From NCBI GenBank assembly GCA_004194705.1, contig SADC01000150.1:1-64000 (forward strand): a DNA stretch of 64,000 bases, in the 5' to 3' direction. Source of the stretch: Ditylenchus dipsaci. Taxonomy: Eukaryota; Nematoda; Chromadorea; Rhabditida; Anguinidae. The notes below the pieces were generated by a model. The model was not told the DNA's origin. It saw nothing but the letters and a program-made list of their open reading frames with translations, and did no database searches. The translations under genes and the position numbers were made by a program. Of this stretch, positions 21,520 through 33,515 are shown piece after piece (the stretch's first letter is position 1; every line of letters starts with the position of its first letter).

Positions 21520-22597
21520 CAGTGATGTAAAAGCACCGGTGCGGGCACCGGTGCCAAGTTTTTGCTGGCACCGGTGCCGGTGCTGGTGCCAAATTTTAAC
21601 GAAAAAGCACCGGCACCGGTGCGGCACCGGTGCCGGTGCCGATTTTTTCGCCGGCACCGCTGCCGATTTGAACTAAAATTAATTTTTTTTGATTTCGGTG
21701 AAAATAAGAAATGCTGATGTCACTTTTTTGATTAATATTTAGTTTGACATATTATGTATATAAGCTCAGTGAAACCAAATTTTTTTAAACAAATTAAAAA
21801 ACGATTAAAGCGAATGAGTATTGAGTAAGAAGTTAGATAATTAGATGCTTTTATTAATAAATGTCATAGTTCAAGGTTATAATTCACTAAAAATCTATTA
21901 ATGATTATCAACTTTTTTGAAAACTACACACTATCATCAGCAGAGACTTTTGCCTCATTAATAATACGAATATATTCCTCTCACTAAGCGCGGTTAACTT
22001 CCACTGAGACCACACGGAAAATTAAAATGAAATAAAGATCTTATGCCATCCCATCTCATTCTTCCCACGTGTCACATTAAATACAATAGGCATAAAGGAG
22101 GACGTTCTAAACTACTGATCGTAAAGCGTCGTGTTCTCCAAATTTTCTGTGTGGTCTACTTCAAATACGTATCTCAGCTACCTGAAATTTTTCGGACCTG
22201 ATCTCAACGGGTTTGGATTCAGGAAAAGATTTTGGTATCAGGGTGACTTTCCGAAAACTTTTACTGTCAAAATTGTAGATTTTTAATCAAAAGTTTCAAA
22301 TATTCCGAAAAAATGGTAGTCAGTTGATGGCCGTCCTTGATTTTAATAAAATTCATACTTCTCTGAAAGCTAAGCTTTCTTAAAACAAGAAAACTCATTT
22401 GCGTTGAAAAAAATACGGTTTCCTTAAAAAATGTACTGAATGTGACAGGCACCGGTGCCGGTGCTAATGTTCAGCTAGGTGCGGGCACCAGTGCCGGTGC
22501 CGCATTTGTGACCCGGTGCGGCACCAGTGCCGGTGGCGGCACCAGACACCGGTGCCGGTGCGGTGCCGGTGCCAAAGTTTACATTTTTACATCACTG
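21520..22597. mobile_element. Non-autonomous hAT element, motif GGCACCGGTGCC
   Basis: CAGTGATGTAAAAGCACCGG at the left and TTTTTACATCACTG at the right, flanked by an exact 8-bp duplication CTTGCAAC (21512-21519 and 22598-22605). Both subterminal regions (21535-21662 and 22449-22575) are arrays of GGTGCC/GGCACC. The interior carries a family A fragment (22190-22330) and no transposase. ORFs in the arrays are artefacts. Confidence 0.88.
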
Positions 22598-22799
22598 CTT
22601 GCAACTTATGCAGTTCTCCCATGCATTTTACACCATATCACGGTTTCAATTTTTTATTTTATCGAATAATCCGTTTTTTAAGCCAAAACCAAACAAAATT
22701 TTTAGCAGGTCAGGAAAAGGTAATAACATCAAGAAAAAAGATAACACGAATGAAAAACTATGAATGTAGTGTCATTTAATTGCCTATAGCTAACTCTTG

Positions 22800-23810
22800 A
22801 GTAGTGTTGATGTACGTGCGAGAAAAATCGCGATTTTTCACCCGATCTCGCCTAGCGAATTCTCCATAATTATTCCAAATCTCGCATCGCAATCTCACAC
22901 ACAGTCATTTCGAAAAATCGTGAGTCTCTCATACGCATTTTGTTATCTTGCGAAAAACTCGCATATGACTTTAACATACTAAAAAGTGCTTTTTAGCACT
23001 TTTGCGAATTTTTTTGACCAAATCTGACTTTTAGCGTCACAGCAGCAAGGTTAAGTGTGCTGATGGGTATTGGATTCAATAAAAAATGGTTTTAGAACAA
23101 AGTTTCAAGAACTTAGGCGTGGGAAAAAAGTGATTTTAATAATGGTCGACCCCTAAAAACACATTTTCTACACGTTCAAAGTTCTAATGCATCCAAAAAA
23201 GATGTTTTAAGTGCATTCGGAGGACACCGAGTAAATGGTTCCGGCCGTGAAGTCTTAACTCTAGAATTTTTTTACTGCAAAACTTAACTATAATAAATTT
23301 TACAGTTAAGTACTACAGTTACTGTTTTACTCCGCAGTTCAAATAAACTTTAATGGCTTGGGAGCAAACACAAATCAGTAAAGAAAGCAAGAAAAAAACC
23401 GTGGAGTGTAGAAGAGATAGTGTAGCTAGCTGCAAAGAAACTAGAGAGCTTCTTTTAAGAACTTTGTGGGGAAAGAAAACCTTTGAGAAGTTTTGTGCTG
23501 TTACGTACATTGCTGTCACGTCGATGTCATATTTTTTTATGTAAAAGACAGCTTAGAATCTAAGCTTTTGTTTAGTATATATAATATGAGAAAAAATATG
23601 ATTTTTGTCTGATCACCGAATAAGATGAGAAACACGAGCTCGACCTTGACTCGCCTGAACACCGGGTAAAAAATTAATATTACACTTATTAGAGCTCATT
23701 GTAATCCCTTGGTCACCCTGACAGGTCGAAGCCGAAACGAAATGCTACCTGGAAATTGTCATTTTGTTTGTGCAACTGCAAATCTGATATAGGAAACTCC
23801 CCGTAATTAG
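22800..23810. other. Gene-free stretch with CTCGCAT motif cluster
   Basis: 22810-22975 has irregular repeats of TCTCGCAT, perhaps a decayed element end. 22990-23810 shows no conserved coding or inverted repeat. Confidence 0.35.
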
Positions 23811-23916
23811 TATCGTATTTTCTCTATTAACTCCCGGGTCTAATAATTTGAAATCGTGTTCTTTGCATTGTGTTTTTGACCCACTTTTTGAAGACTGCTC
23901 TCAGGAAACTTAGCAC

Positions 23917-25006
23917 CAGTGTTTTCAAAAATAGAATAGAGAATGGAATATTCCATTTTCCATTATGGAAATGGAATGGAATTCCATTCCACCCTCGAAA
24001 TGAAATGAAATTCAAATTCCATTCCATTTTCAAGACAATATGGAATGGAATTTGAATTCCATTCCATTTTGAGGGTGGAATGGAATTCCATTCCATTTCC
24101 ATAATGGAATATGGAATATTCCATTCCATTTTCAGTGGATGGAAATACTCCATATTCGTTCCATTTTCAATGTTATGGAGCTATCTCTTTTTCTAATGGA
24201 TATGCAGTTGTTTATTGGTGGCTGAATTGTCACTGCTCTTTATAGATTTTCAAAATAAGTGCAGAAATTTCTTCTGGTCAGACTTCAGCAAAGAAGCGGT
24301 CTCAAGTCTGGATTACAGTCGATGAGCTTACACATGATGAAAATTGATACTCTAAAATATTGGACAAGTCTTCTCGAATCAGTATGTTATCCTCTTTCAT
24401 CTTCTCTGTTTTGCAAACCTGACGTTTAGGAAGCCAAATTGGTTGCAATCTCGGCACTAGAAGTCCTTACATTTCCTGCAACGAGTGCACCGGTGGAGCT
24501 TATTTTCTCTCAAGCTGGCTTGGCTACAAGAACTCACCGCAACAAGACACAATTTCTGCTTTTGAATTCCCAATTAGTTGTACAGTGTAATAGTTTTGCG
24601 AAAGATATTGAATAAAACATTGAAAATGATGAGCGAGTATGATTTGCGAGAAGTGTACTTGTTTAAGGTGAGAGGTGGAACAGTAACCAAAATAGTACTA
24701 GAGCAGCCTAAATAATACTGAATGTCTATTTATTCTTACTTAATCATAACCTTTCTATCGAATACGTAGAAAAATATGTATGGATAAGAATAGATTACAG
24801 AAAGGAATGAAGTGGTTCCATTCCATTTTTAAAATTGGAATGGAAAATGAAATATTCCATTATGGAAATGGAATGGAATTCCATTCCACCTTCAAAATGG
24901 AATGTAATTTAAATTCCATTCCATTTTCAAGACAAAATGAAATGGAATTTAAATTCCATTCCATTTTGAGGGTGGGATGGAATGGAATACATTTTTGAAA
25001 ACACTG
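23917..25006. mobile_element. hAT element with GGAATGGAATTCCATTCC ends
   Basis: Ends CAGTGTTTTCAAAAAT and ATTTTTGAAAACACTG, with an exact 8-bp duplication CTTAGCAC (23909-23916 and 25007-25014). Both subterminal blocks are repeats of GGAATGGAATTCCATTCC. It retains part of a transposase. Confidence 0.88.
24280..24612 (+). pseudogene. hAT transposase C-terminal (dimerisation) fragment
   Basis: After a TTTAG acceptor, 24429-24612 reads KLVAISALEVLTFPATSAPV, ELIFSQAGLATRTHRNKTQF, then LLNSQLVVQ. This is the hATC dimerisation motif (ATSAPVE..FS.AGL). A little upstream, KYWTSLLES fits the segment before it. The DNA-binding and catalytic parts are missing. Confidence 0.8.
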
Positions 25007-25132
25007 CTTAGCACTCATTTTGTAGCTCATCTCACTGGCTACAAAATGAGTGCTAAGTTGCTTGAAAGCACGATTTCAAATTATTAGACCGGGAGTTATT
25101 AGAGAAAATACAGATACAAAATACAAAAAAAT

Positions 25133-25325
25133 AGCTGGCGGCGGCGGTGGCGGCGATGGCAGCGCCGGCGGTGGCGGCGGTGGCGGCGGCGGTGGTGGCA
25201 AAGCAGCGGCGGCGGCGGTGAAATTTAGCAAGGTTTTTGCGCCGCCGGCGGCGGCGCCGGCGGCGGCGTGGTGTTGGCGACGCCGCCGGCGGTGGGGGCG
25301 GCGGCGGTGGTTTTTCAGAGGCGTC
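25133..25325. repeat. GGC/GCC trinucleotide tract
   Basis: Imperfect GGCGGCGGTGGC array turning into GCCGCCGGCGGC. Long Gly- and Pro-rich ORFs on both strands are compositional. Confidence 0.8.
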
Positions 25326-25339
25326 CAACTATGATCCTG

Positions 25340-26440
25340 TCCATTCAAAAAAAATTTCCTAATCGTTGAGTTTACGTACGATTTTTTGATTGGGTGTATA
25401 ACACGGACACGGACAATTCATCGTTCCTATATAAAAGGGACGATTCATCGTCCCTCGTATAAAGGGGCAATCCATCGTCACTCGTATAAAAGGGACGATT
25501 CATCGTCTCTTTCAAAAAAGGACAATTCAACGTCTTTTTTTTTAAATCTTAGGCTTGGAAAATGTCGCTGCCTTTTTCCTCATCCTTATATAAACCTTAT
25601 CATTGATAACTCTAAAAGCTAACACCAAAGACCGCCCCTGTGTACTCTCCAACTGTGTACCACATCTTGAGTGCTCCTACCGGGATGTCGCCTAGGTACC
25701 ACCACCTGAATGTCCTCTCTGGTACTTCCCCCCGGTTACCATTGGTAAGAGGTGGTAACTTACCACCTCTTAATCATATTTACCTGGATACAGACTCCTG
25801 CGAACCCCTACCTGGGTAACACCTTCAGAGTACAAGATCCTGGTTACCCCCACTTGGATACATTCACCCAGGTACTCATACTGGGTACCACCTCCAGAGT
25901 ACCACCTCGGTAGCTCCACCTGGATAACGTCTATTGAATATCGTAACGTTAAATACCGGATATTTACCCATTGGTCAACCCTACGAGCACCTCTATCGAG
26001 ATTAAATTAATTTAGATCAAAAGTAAGGAAAAATGTTTGAATTATTCCGCGTACGCTGGCCTACCTAAGCCTAGGTTGAGAAACTAAAACTTTGAAAAAC
26101 CTACCGAAAATGACCGGTCAACGAATCGACCGCCGTCCCAGAAGAGGCGAGGAATTGTCTTTTTTAAAGGGAAAATGAATTTACCGTTTTAAAAATTTAA
26201 ATTAACCAGGGACGATGAATCGTCCCTTCTATACGAATGACGATTAATCGTCCCTATTATACGAGTGACGATAAATCGTCCCTTTTTAACGAGGGACGAT
26301 GAATTGTCACGTGCCGTGTATAACAAAACTAAACCTAAAATCAAATTCTAATCCTTGTTTAGTTAGAAACAAAGTTAAAAAATTGGAACAAAAGATCAGG
26401 ATTTTTTTAAATTGGCAGTACACACTTCAGAACGCGTGAG
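25340..26440. mobile_element. Copy of the 8725-type MITE, split by a Mutator-type MITE
   Basis: CCATTCAAAAAAAATTTCC and ACGTACGATTTTT at the left, and CCTAAAATCAAATTCTAATC then TTGTTTAGTTAGAAAC at the right, match the inner arms of 8725-8963. The two parts are separated by the 25403-26315 insertion. Confidence 0.6.
25403..26315. mobile_element. Mutator-type MITE, motif GGGACGATGAATCGTCCC
   Basis: Palindromic 18-mers GGGACGATGAATCGTCCC and variants fill both ends (25410-25535 and 26205-26305). Flanks show an exact 9-bp duplication GTGTATAAC (25394-25402 and 26316-26324). Interior 25630-25985 is rich in GGTACC/GGTAACC words, probably an older insertion. Confidence 0.78.
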
Positions 26441-26929
26441 CATGGTCCTTCAAACTAATATCTTGAACCTAGTTTTTTTGAAGCACATGTTTAATCAATT
26501 AAAACATGACTAGAAAAGCTTCAGCTTTATTTCATATGAGTCTTTCGGGTATATGACAAAACACAGCGGCGTCAAAACACCGCTCCTGTAATTTAATATA
26601 AATCTGAGCAATTATTACATGCCCTACTTGGCTAACATCTTTATTTAGTTCGAAATGTTTGCTATACTAATGAAACACTCATCCTAACCGTTGCTTGACC
26701 TTTTAATTTGCAAACTCCAGTTTTTTATTAGGGATGGCGGAATAGTGAGACTCAAGATTCTACTTCTTCTGTCTATTACCACCACCGCCTTCAAGCTTTT
26801 AGATCACCTAAATTTATTTTTTACCAATTTTTTTTTGATAGAACGCTTCTTAACATGTAGCCATATCTAATTGGTGAAGGATGGCGCGGTCACTATGTTT
26901 GTCACAACACGAACTAAAATTAACAACAG

Positions 26930-27345
26930 GTTGTCCAGTTATTTGAGAAGAATCGTCCTGCTGGACTTTGTAATGGAATCAGACTAACAGTCCAAATAAT
27001 GCATAAAAACATTTCGAAATGTAAAATATCCGTTGTCGGACATGCCGGCGAAACAGTTTTGATGCCAAAGTTGACTCTAACTTCTTCAAAATAACCATTT
27101 GAATTGTGTAGAAAGCAGTTTCCATTGAAATCATCGTTCGCTATGACAATATACAAGAGTCAAGGCCAAACAATTGAATAAGTGGGAATCTATTTAACTA
27201 ACCCAGTTTTTGCTCATGGAACGACTTGCGTAGCATTTTCAAGGGCTCTAGCATAGGAATTTATAGAAGCTGCTGTGAATAAAAACAATGGAAGCAAGGT
27301 CAAAAACATCGTTTGGAAAGAAGCTTTGCTTAATGAAGCAAATCA
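26930..27345 (+). pseudogene. Helitron helicase C-terminal relic
   Basis: One frame reads QLFEKNRPAGLCNGIRLTVQ, VVGHAGETVLMPKLTLTSS, then SFAMTIYKSQGQTIE and VGIYLTNPVFAHGTTCVAFS. These are the last conserved motifs of the Pif1-like helicase of Helitrons (LCNGTRL; FAMTINKSQGQT; VALSR). Three in-frame stops show decay. No Helitron termini were recognised. Confidence 0.82.
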
Positions 27346-27364
27346 TAACAACTAAAAAGCAGAC

Positions 27365-27485
27365 GCTACTCGTTTTTAACACACACCCCCCCCTTCCCCA
27401 ATAATTTTTCAGGTACCCGAAAAACAACCGAGGAGGTGTTTTTAGAGGGGGGAGGGGGGTGGTGGTTAAAACCCAGTAGCGCCAA
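27365..27485. repeat. Short hairpin with C-rich and G-rich arms
   Basis: GCTACTCGTTTTTAACACAC plus poly-C is mirrored by poly-G and GGTGGTTAAAACCCAGTAGC. Fragments of the same CAGTAGCGCCA end occur near 50875 and 58885. Confidence 0.55.
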
Positions 27486-28202
27486 AAGCCTATAGCCCTT
27501 CTCCTCCCTGTTGGAAGGCAGGCTGAATACCTTTCAATGAATAGGGGCGAAACAGGTAATACTTTTCGAGGTTCGTTCTGACGAAGCTGGCGTCATTTTT
27601 TTAATTTCAAATAAATGCATCTCTCTATTAGAGCATACCTACCTACCTCAATATACGTTATCTACCTATTTGATATAAAAATGAAATCGGGGCTTTTTCT
27701 GATTGACAATCCAGTGACAAAAGAATGATTTTCAAGAAATTTTCATTGCTTCAAACTGTCAATATAATTTTTTTTTCTTAATTATTGATCACTTAGGTGG
27801 TTAGTAGCTTAATTCAAACTCACAAGCCCTTGAAGGGGGAGGGGTGTCATTTTCTGCAAATGTTTGTACGGCGCCGTATGGCGGCAGTTTTTCTAGTTTA
27901 ATAGTATTAAATAATATTCGGATAATATTCGGATAATAATATTCGACCTCTTTCGAGGTCGAATATTTTTTGTCTACAATAAATAAAAATACAAAAACTA
28001 GTGAAAACCAGAAAAAAAATCTACGAGAAGTGCAAATTGGCACTGAAATTCATGAAATAATTCCTTGCATGAAATCCGAAAAGTTTATCAGGCGTTTTAT
28101 CTAGCCAATAAAAGCTGAGAGCACCAACATCGAAAAAATCAGATGAATTTTTCCGTAAGATGAATTATTTAGTAAACCAGATGCCATTTCACTTGTTTTT
28201 CC
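27486..28202. other. Unassigned AT-rich DNA
   Basis: Contains a local ATAATATTCGGATAATATTCG tract at 27905-27975. No gene recognised. Confidence 0.35.
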
Positions 28203-28499
28203 TAATGGCTTGTTCACGTTGTTCGAGTTAGAGTTCGAGTTAGAGTTAGAGTTCGGGTAAGAGTTGTTCATGTAACCAAAAACCCGAACTCTAACTCGAG
28301 GGTGTTCATGTACCTCGAGTTCGAGTTCAAGTCTGAGGTCAAAATTGAAATTGTTCATATAGTTTGTGTTACTGTCTATGTATATTTTTTTATTATTGTT
28401 TATTGAGATTACGTTAAGATTAAATAGTTATATGGATTAAGTTACAACACTTTTTTACCTTGCTTTTATTGCTTTTTATTTATTCCTCGTGCTTGATCA

Positions 28500-28829
<330 letters not shown>

Positions 28830-29018
28830 TCAGACAAGAGATGAATTAAGAAGTGGATGTGGAAGGGACCGCCGCAGTCGCTAGATCTTGGAGAGGACTT
28901 GATGGTGGACAAGCAGAAGAAGAAAGCAGTGGTAGTGCGAAAGACATCAGAACAAAGCTTGTTGTGTTTTTTAATGGTATTGAAATGTTGACTTTCAGGA
29001 GCAGATGATTTAATTAAT

Positions 29019-30608
29019 GGCTAAATTGATTTACGCCCTCAAAAAACTGATTTACGCCCTCAAATTTATTATTTACGCCCTCAAATCAGAAAGTTGATCA
29101 AAATACTGATTTACGCCCTCAAATTGCTCATTTACGCCCTCAAATTTATATTTACGCCCTCAAATCGATCAAAATGCTTATTTTAGCCATCAAAGTGCTC
29201 ATTACTTCTTTAAACTTATGAAACTGGATGTAAATTAAAAAACAGAGAAGTCTCTAGTTGCCTTAAAGGGGATGGATCATATCGGCTAGGTCATAGGTTC
29301 TAATCCTCTGGGTATACACCTCATTTTTTCACAAATTTTAGTGAGTTCACCGACTTTGCTGTCAGCAACTACCACAACAATCTGTGCGTTTTAACACTTA
29401 TGATCGTCAAAATAAAAATAAAACAGCTAAATTATACGTACCTAGGTCTATATAGCTTAACATCTGCCTATTTTGTTGACTTCTCAAGGGTTTGCTTACT
29501 TTTTAGAGTCGCCATTAGGTGAATGTTTTGCTAGCAAAAAACAAAGGAAAAAATGTAATAGTTTAACAATTTTATTTGCCGTATTCAACAATAACAACTA
29601 TCCAACAATTTAATGACTTGACAAGAAGTCTAAAGCACGCCCAACTTTCTTTTTTCTTCATAGAGTTCGGCGCTGTTGGTAGTGCTGGACGGCATTCTAA
29701 ATCCGGTAGCATGTCTGTAAGTCCACCACGGTAGTCTTTTCGAAGAAGCCAGGATTGGAGAACTTCAAGCACGCAGTCCAAAGACGTTCGATTCCACCCA
29801 CTTTGCAGCCCAGTGTCGAGAAAGAGTTCTTGTTGCTGAAAAGTGTGTCTAAGATTTGATGAGATGATTCTGCTATAACATGATAACTTACCAGAAGAGG
29901 GTAGTTCAGCGTTATTAACTTGTAGGTCCCATCTGCTTGCAAAACCACTGAAAGGATTGGCGGCGCCTTAGAGTTGATATCACAAGAATAAGCTTCACTG
30001 ACGGACGTTCAACTTTGTCTTTGCCACGCACTGTGATATTCTCATAGAAAAAAGCGACTGCACATGGCCTGTCTTCGTCTTTAAAACTTATAGTTAAACA
30101 AGACCGCGAAGTGGAGGCTACTTACCTGTTATCTCCTTGTAGCGAACTGGTGAGATCTTTTGAGTAGCGGAGGCGCATACGAGCTTTGCAGTCGAACTTC
30201 CTTTTCGCTTCATCTTCGAGTAGTGGCGCAAGTATAGGTCGTTAGCTGCCTTGATTCCTTCTTCAGCGGAGTCGTAGCAATAATCCTTTCCGTGTTCAGC
30301 AAGCCAGCCATCGATCTCCTCCTTGTTCTTGCAGAGCATAATGGTTTTCCACTCGGTAGCGGGCCCTCGCTTCTTAAACATCTTAAATTTAATGGTAAAT
30401 CTGAGAAATTTGAGACTGTAAATAAATGATTTGATGGCTAAAATAAGCATTTTGATCGATTTGAGGGCGTAAATAATAAATTTGAGGGCGTAAATGAGCA
30501 ATTTGAGGGCGTAAATCAGTATTTTGATCAACTTTCTGATTTGAGGGCGTAAATAATAAATTTGAGGGCGTAAATCAGTTTTTTTGAGGGCGTAAACTAC
30601 TTATAGCC
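29019..30608 (-). mobile_element. MULE inserted in the Harbinger, motif TTTGAGGGCGTAAAT
   Basis: Ends GGCTAAATTGATTTACGCCC and its inverse GGGCGTAAACTACTTATAGCC, each followed by many ATTTACGCCCTCAAA copies. The flanks are an exact 10-bp duplication TTTAATTAAT (29009-29018 and 30609-30618). It encodes a decayed Mutator-like transposase on the minus strand. Confidence 0.85.
29572..30400 (-). pseudogene. Mutator-like transposase, decayed
   Basis: The first exon (to 30123) reads TEWKTIMLCKNKEEIDGWLA and YLRHYSKMKRKGSSTAKLVC, the N-terminal domain. A 46-bp intron follows, then PCAVAFFYENITVRGKDKVE. After a frame change comes VVLQADGTYKLITLNYPLL, the first DDE block (Asp in ADGTYKL). The rest (29572-29880) no longer matches the family well, and the SWIM finger is missing. 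Confidence 0.7.
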
Positions 30609-30935
30609 TTTAATTAATCTTGATGTAGCAATTTAAGTAACTTTCTTTCATAAACTTGCATTTTTATGGTCGTCGTCATGAGAAAAATAATAAAAATATA
30701 CATAAACAGTAACACAAACTACATGAACACTTTCAATTTGACCTCAGACTCGAACTCTAACTCGAGGTACGTGAACACCCTCGAGTTAGAGTTCGAGTTA
30801 GAGTTAGAGTTCGGATCAGAGGTGTTCACGTAACCAAAAACCCGAACTCGAACTCTAACTCTAACTCGAACAACGTGAACAAGCCATAATCGAAAAGTAA
30901 CTAGTCAAATAAAAGGATTTTCAAATCCGTTTAAA

Positions 30936-31077
30936 ATAGGGTTGGTTGATTGTTACCGGGTAATTACCGGAAAAATACTTTTCCGGCCTTATTTCTCGGT
31001 AATTACTTGGGTAATTACCCGAAATCACCGGGTAATTACCCGGAGAAATACTTTTTCCGGAGAATTACCCAACCTAG
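30936..31077. mobile_element. Short hairpin MITE, motif GGGTAATTACCCG
   Basis: AGGGTTGGTTGATTGTTACC at the left and GAATTACCCAACCT at the right, with TA at each edge and internal GGGTAATTACCCGG palindromes. The ORF at 30950 is an artefact. Confidence 0.6.
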
Positions 31078-31194
31078 TTTAAAAGCTTTGCAATTACACA
31101 GTTTTTTGAAGTCCATTTGTCTCGAAAATATAAAAATTACGTATGTACAGGCCTGCTATCTCAAAATTAAAAAAAAGGTTATTTGGTCAAAAAA

Positions 31195-31355
31195 CAAGAA
31201 TTCGAAGGAAAAACTTTATTTTATCTAGTGCTTATTGCCATTTTGAAGCGAAAAAAAAAAGATTTTGACTAAAACTTCGAAGATAAAAAATATTTGGGGT
31301 CTCAAAAAGGACAAATCTTTTAAAAAGGACGTATGGCAGCCCTGCGTATGTACCT
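31195..31355. repeat. Dispersed repeat related to 34980-35160
   Basis: GCCATTTTGAAGCGAAAAAA and GATTTTGACTAAAAC plus AATATTTGGGGT recur in reverse orientation inside the element at 34903. Both stop near a GCAGCCCTG / GGAGCCCTGG word. Confidence 0.5.
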
Positions 31356-31756
31356 TTTTTCGATCCATTTCTGAGAGTTGAAATACTGTTGCTTATAACG
31401 TTTGTCCCTAACGTTCAGGATGATTGGAGACAGAATCGAAGTTATGGTAAAAGTTGTTTACAATACCGATCCATACAACCCTGATTATTGTGAATAATAA
31501 TCTATAAATGATCGGTTAATCTAACCTAGTCAAGTCTGGTTTTTTTATTTGGGTCTTGATCGTTGCAAGATTGTTTTATTCTGTCTCTTGTGCTGTGAAC
31601 TCGACACTTACTATCTCTATTTTGTCTCTACTGAATTTATCTCTACTGAATTTTCGTTCTCTTTCGGCTGCAAAGTGTAATTGACTGCTTTCCAATATAC
31701 AGTAAGTTAATTAATATCTTTGCGTTATTTTCTCAAAGCTCTTACTTTTTAGGCAC

Positions 31757-32854
31757 ATGGCTTCAGAAGACCCATCGGGATTCGGTAGTGATTTGGTAAG
31801 CCATTTTTCTGCCTATTATTGAATAGATATTGATTAGCTTAAAATGGAGTTGATTGACAGATGTTCCATGGTCTCTATTTTTTGTAAAACATTTATTTTA
31901 TTGCTGCTGCTGGATCCTGCCGGATCCTCTTCCACAAAAAACAGTTGCTCATATTATTTCTACAAACCAAAAAGAGTTGCAATGTTTCTCCCAACTGAGA
32001 TCTACGTGGATATTTTTTATTGGTGATTTGGAACTTCGCAAGGTTCTCTTGATTACTGCCACTAGAATAGCTGAAATTGTGGCCCTATACATCCGACCAC
32101 ACTTAGATATACAACGAGAACAGGTGTTTATCTTAATTTTCAGTTTCGGTTAATGGAAATGTTTGGCCATTCTACCACTAATCACTCCTTTGTTATAGGT
32201 CAAGACTCTGCGTGAGCGTATTCGAAATTGCAGGTTGATGGAAAGCTTGCGGCTGTAGCCGATCTTCAGACAAAACTAGCGCAAATTGAGCGAGAGGATC
32301 AGTTCTTAAGGCGCCAAATGGATATTCGAGCTTGCCAGCTCAAAATTCAGACCAAAGATCGGCTGCAACAATTGCTTGCCGAGGCAAATAAGAAAATCAG
32401 CCATTTTGAGCAGCTGGTAAGCATCCTACTTTCATTAATTTGATATCTCAACAACACATTTTTTCAGCAGACTCGCAATTTCAATTCCAACTCATTTCCG
32501 TTCAAGGTTTGTTTTTCAAACCATGTGTTGTCGAAACTATAGTCAAATCCAATTCAGGGAAAGAAAGAGCCTCTTATCTGTCAGATGCAACCAGTGAAGT
32601 CTTCTCGATTCGTAGGCAATCACTGCCATCGACAAGGTGCTTTTTTAATGGTCAGACGAAGACGGTTCTATACAACCCCACTTTGATTTTCGGCACCTTG
32701 CATTTTGCACAAATAAAATTTCAGCAAAGCAAGTTCTTCCAACTTTGAGAAAATGGCCAAAGCTGCGGAGAAGGCAGGTGATAAAGAAGACAAGGTCGTT
32801 ATTGCTCCACCTAAGACTAAGAAGAGCGCTAAAACTTCGAAGAAAAGAAAGTGA
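31757..32854 (+). CDS. Unrecognised coiled-coil protein gene with Lys-rich tail
   Basis: The first exon (from a CTTTTTAG acceptor) opens MASEDPSGFGSDL at 31757 and ends at 31795 before GTAAGC. A 42-bp intron leads to LKMELIDRCSMVS. Further segments read HIISTNQKELQCFSQL, RIAEIVALYIRPHLDIQREQ (to 32122), VKTLRERIRN (32199), LAAVADLQTKLAQIERED and KDRLQQLLAEANKKISHFEQ (to 32415), QTRNFNSNSFPFK, and finally FEKMAKAAEKAGDKEDK with a PPKTKKSAKTSKKRK tail and TGA at 32852-32854. The middle is a strong heptad-type helix. A one-base deletion at 32233 is needed to join RIRN to VDGK. Exon limits in 31870-32110 are uncertain. An AATAAA at 32986 could end the mRNA. Function unknown. Confidence 0.55.
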
Positions 32855-33139
32855 AGTGAGCAGGAACAACGTGTTTGTTGTGACTTCAAATTTGAAATTA
32901 TCCTTTACTCTGTACAATCATCTAAGTGGTCAATGTTTAGTTTATTCATACTTGCTTTATTCATACTCGCTTCACGAATAAACATGATTGGAAACATATG
33001 GCGCCCGTTCTGACCTCGCTTTTTGGCTTTTTACCTCGCTTTTTCATAGTAGATAAACTTCTTAACACTCGGAACAGTGTTAAGCCGCAGACCGAGACAC
33101 ATTATGTGCCTCGGGTCTTGAAAATCTAGATGGCCACCA

Positions 33140-33310
33140 GGTGGCGGTCCTGCATCCGCACCGCATCCGCATTTTTGGTTTCACAATGCATCCGCAATAC
33201 GGTCCGCATGTGAACCACATTCGGATGAGGAAGACGTTGCCGAAGCGTGTTCACAAAAGGCCAGCGGAAGCGGTTGTGGTGTGGAGGCCGATCCGGAAGC
33301 TTTCAAAAAA
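33140..33310. repeat. GCATCCGCA-rich element end
   Basis: Repeats of GCATCCGCA and CGGATGCGG at 33150-33300, with GATGCATTGTGAACAC and GGATGCGGTTTGC at 33720-33760 as a possible other end. Interrupted by the hAT MITE at 33516. Confidence 0.4.
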
Positions 33311-33515
33311 TTTGAACTATTTTGTGGTGTTGACGCCTATATTATTATCGCTCAAGATACTATGTTTTACTTTGTTTGCCCGATACTTGCTTTCTGAGAC
33401 TTTAGAATAGTTATAAAGAATGTTTACCATATCACCTCATATTTACATTTATTTGATTACTTCAAAAAAACCGCAATATTTGTGAAAATAAAATAAAAAA
33501 TAATTCAATATTACT

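Larger units (their letters stand above)
23813..25112. mobile_element. TACCGTATTTTC family element carrying a hAT
   Basis: CGTATTTTCTCTATTAACTC then CCGGGTCTAATAATTTGAAA at the left; inverted at 25062-25112. The inner arms (GCTCTCAGGAAACTTAGCAC; CACTCATTTTGTAGC) were interrupted by the hAT insertion. Confidence 0.65.

Noticed and set aside
21520..22605. A CpG-like promoter island in the GGCACC arrays
   Set aside because: The GC-rich parts are terminal arrays of a hAT element with an 8-bp duplication, not linked to a gene start.
25050..25348. Gly/Pro/Ala-rich ORFs over the GGC tract
   Set aside because: Trinucleotide composition alone keeps them open; no start context or neighbouring exon.
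26930..27345. Stop-codon reassignment (TAA/TAG read as sense) suggested by the Helitron frame
   Set aside because: Host genes end in ordinary TGA and TAA stops and have none inside conserved blocks; the relic is simply decayed.
29285..29330. A tRNA gene suggested by AGGTTCTAATCC
   Set aside because: No acceptor stem, D-arm or anticodon arm can be placed around it; it resembles the MITE family B word instead.
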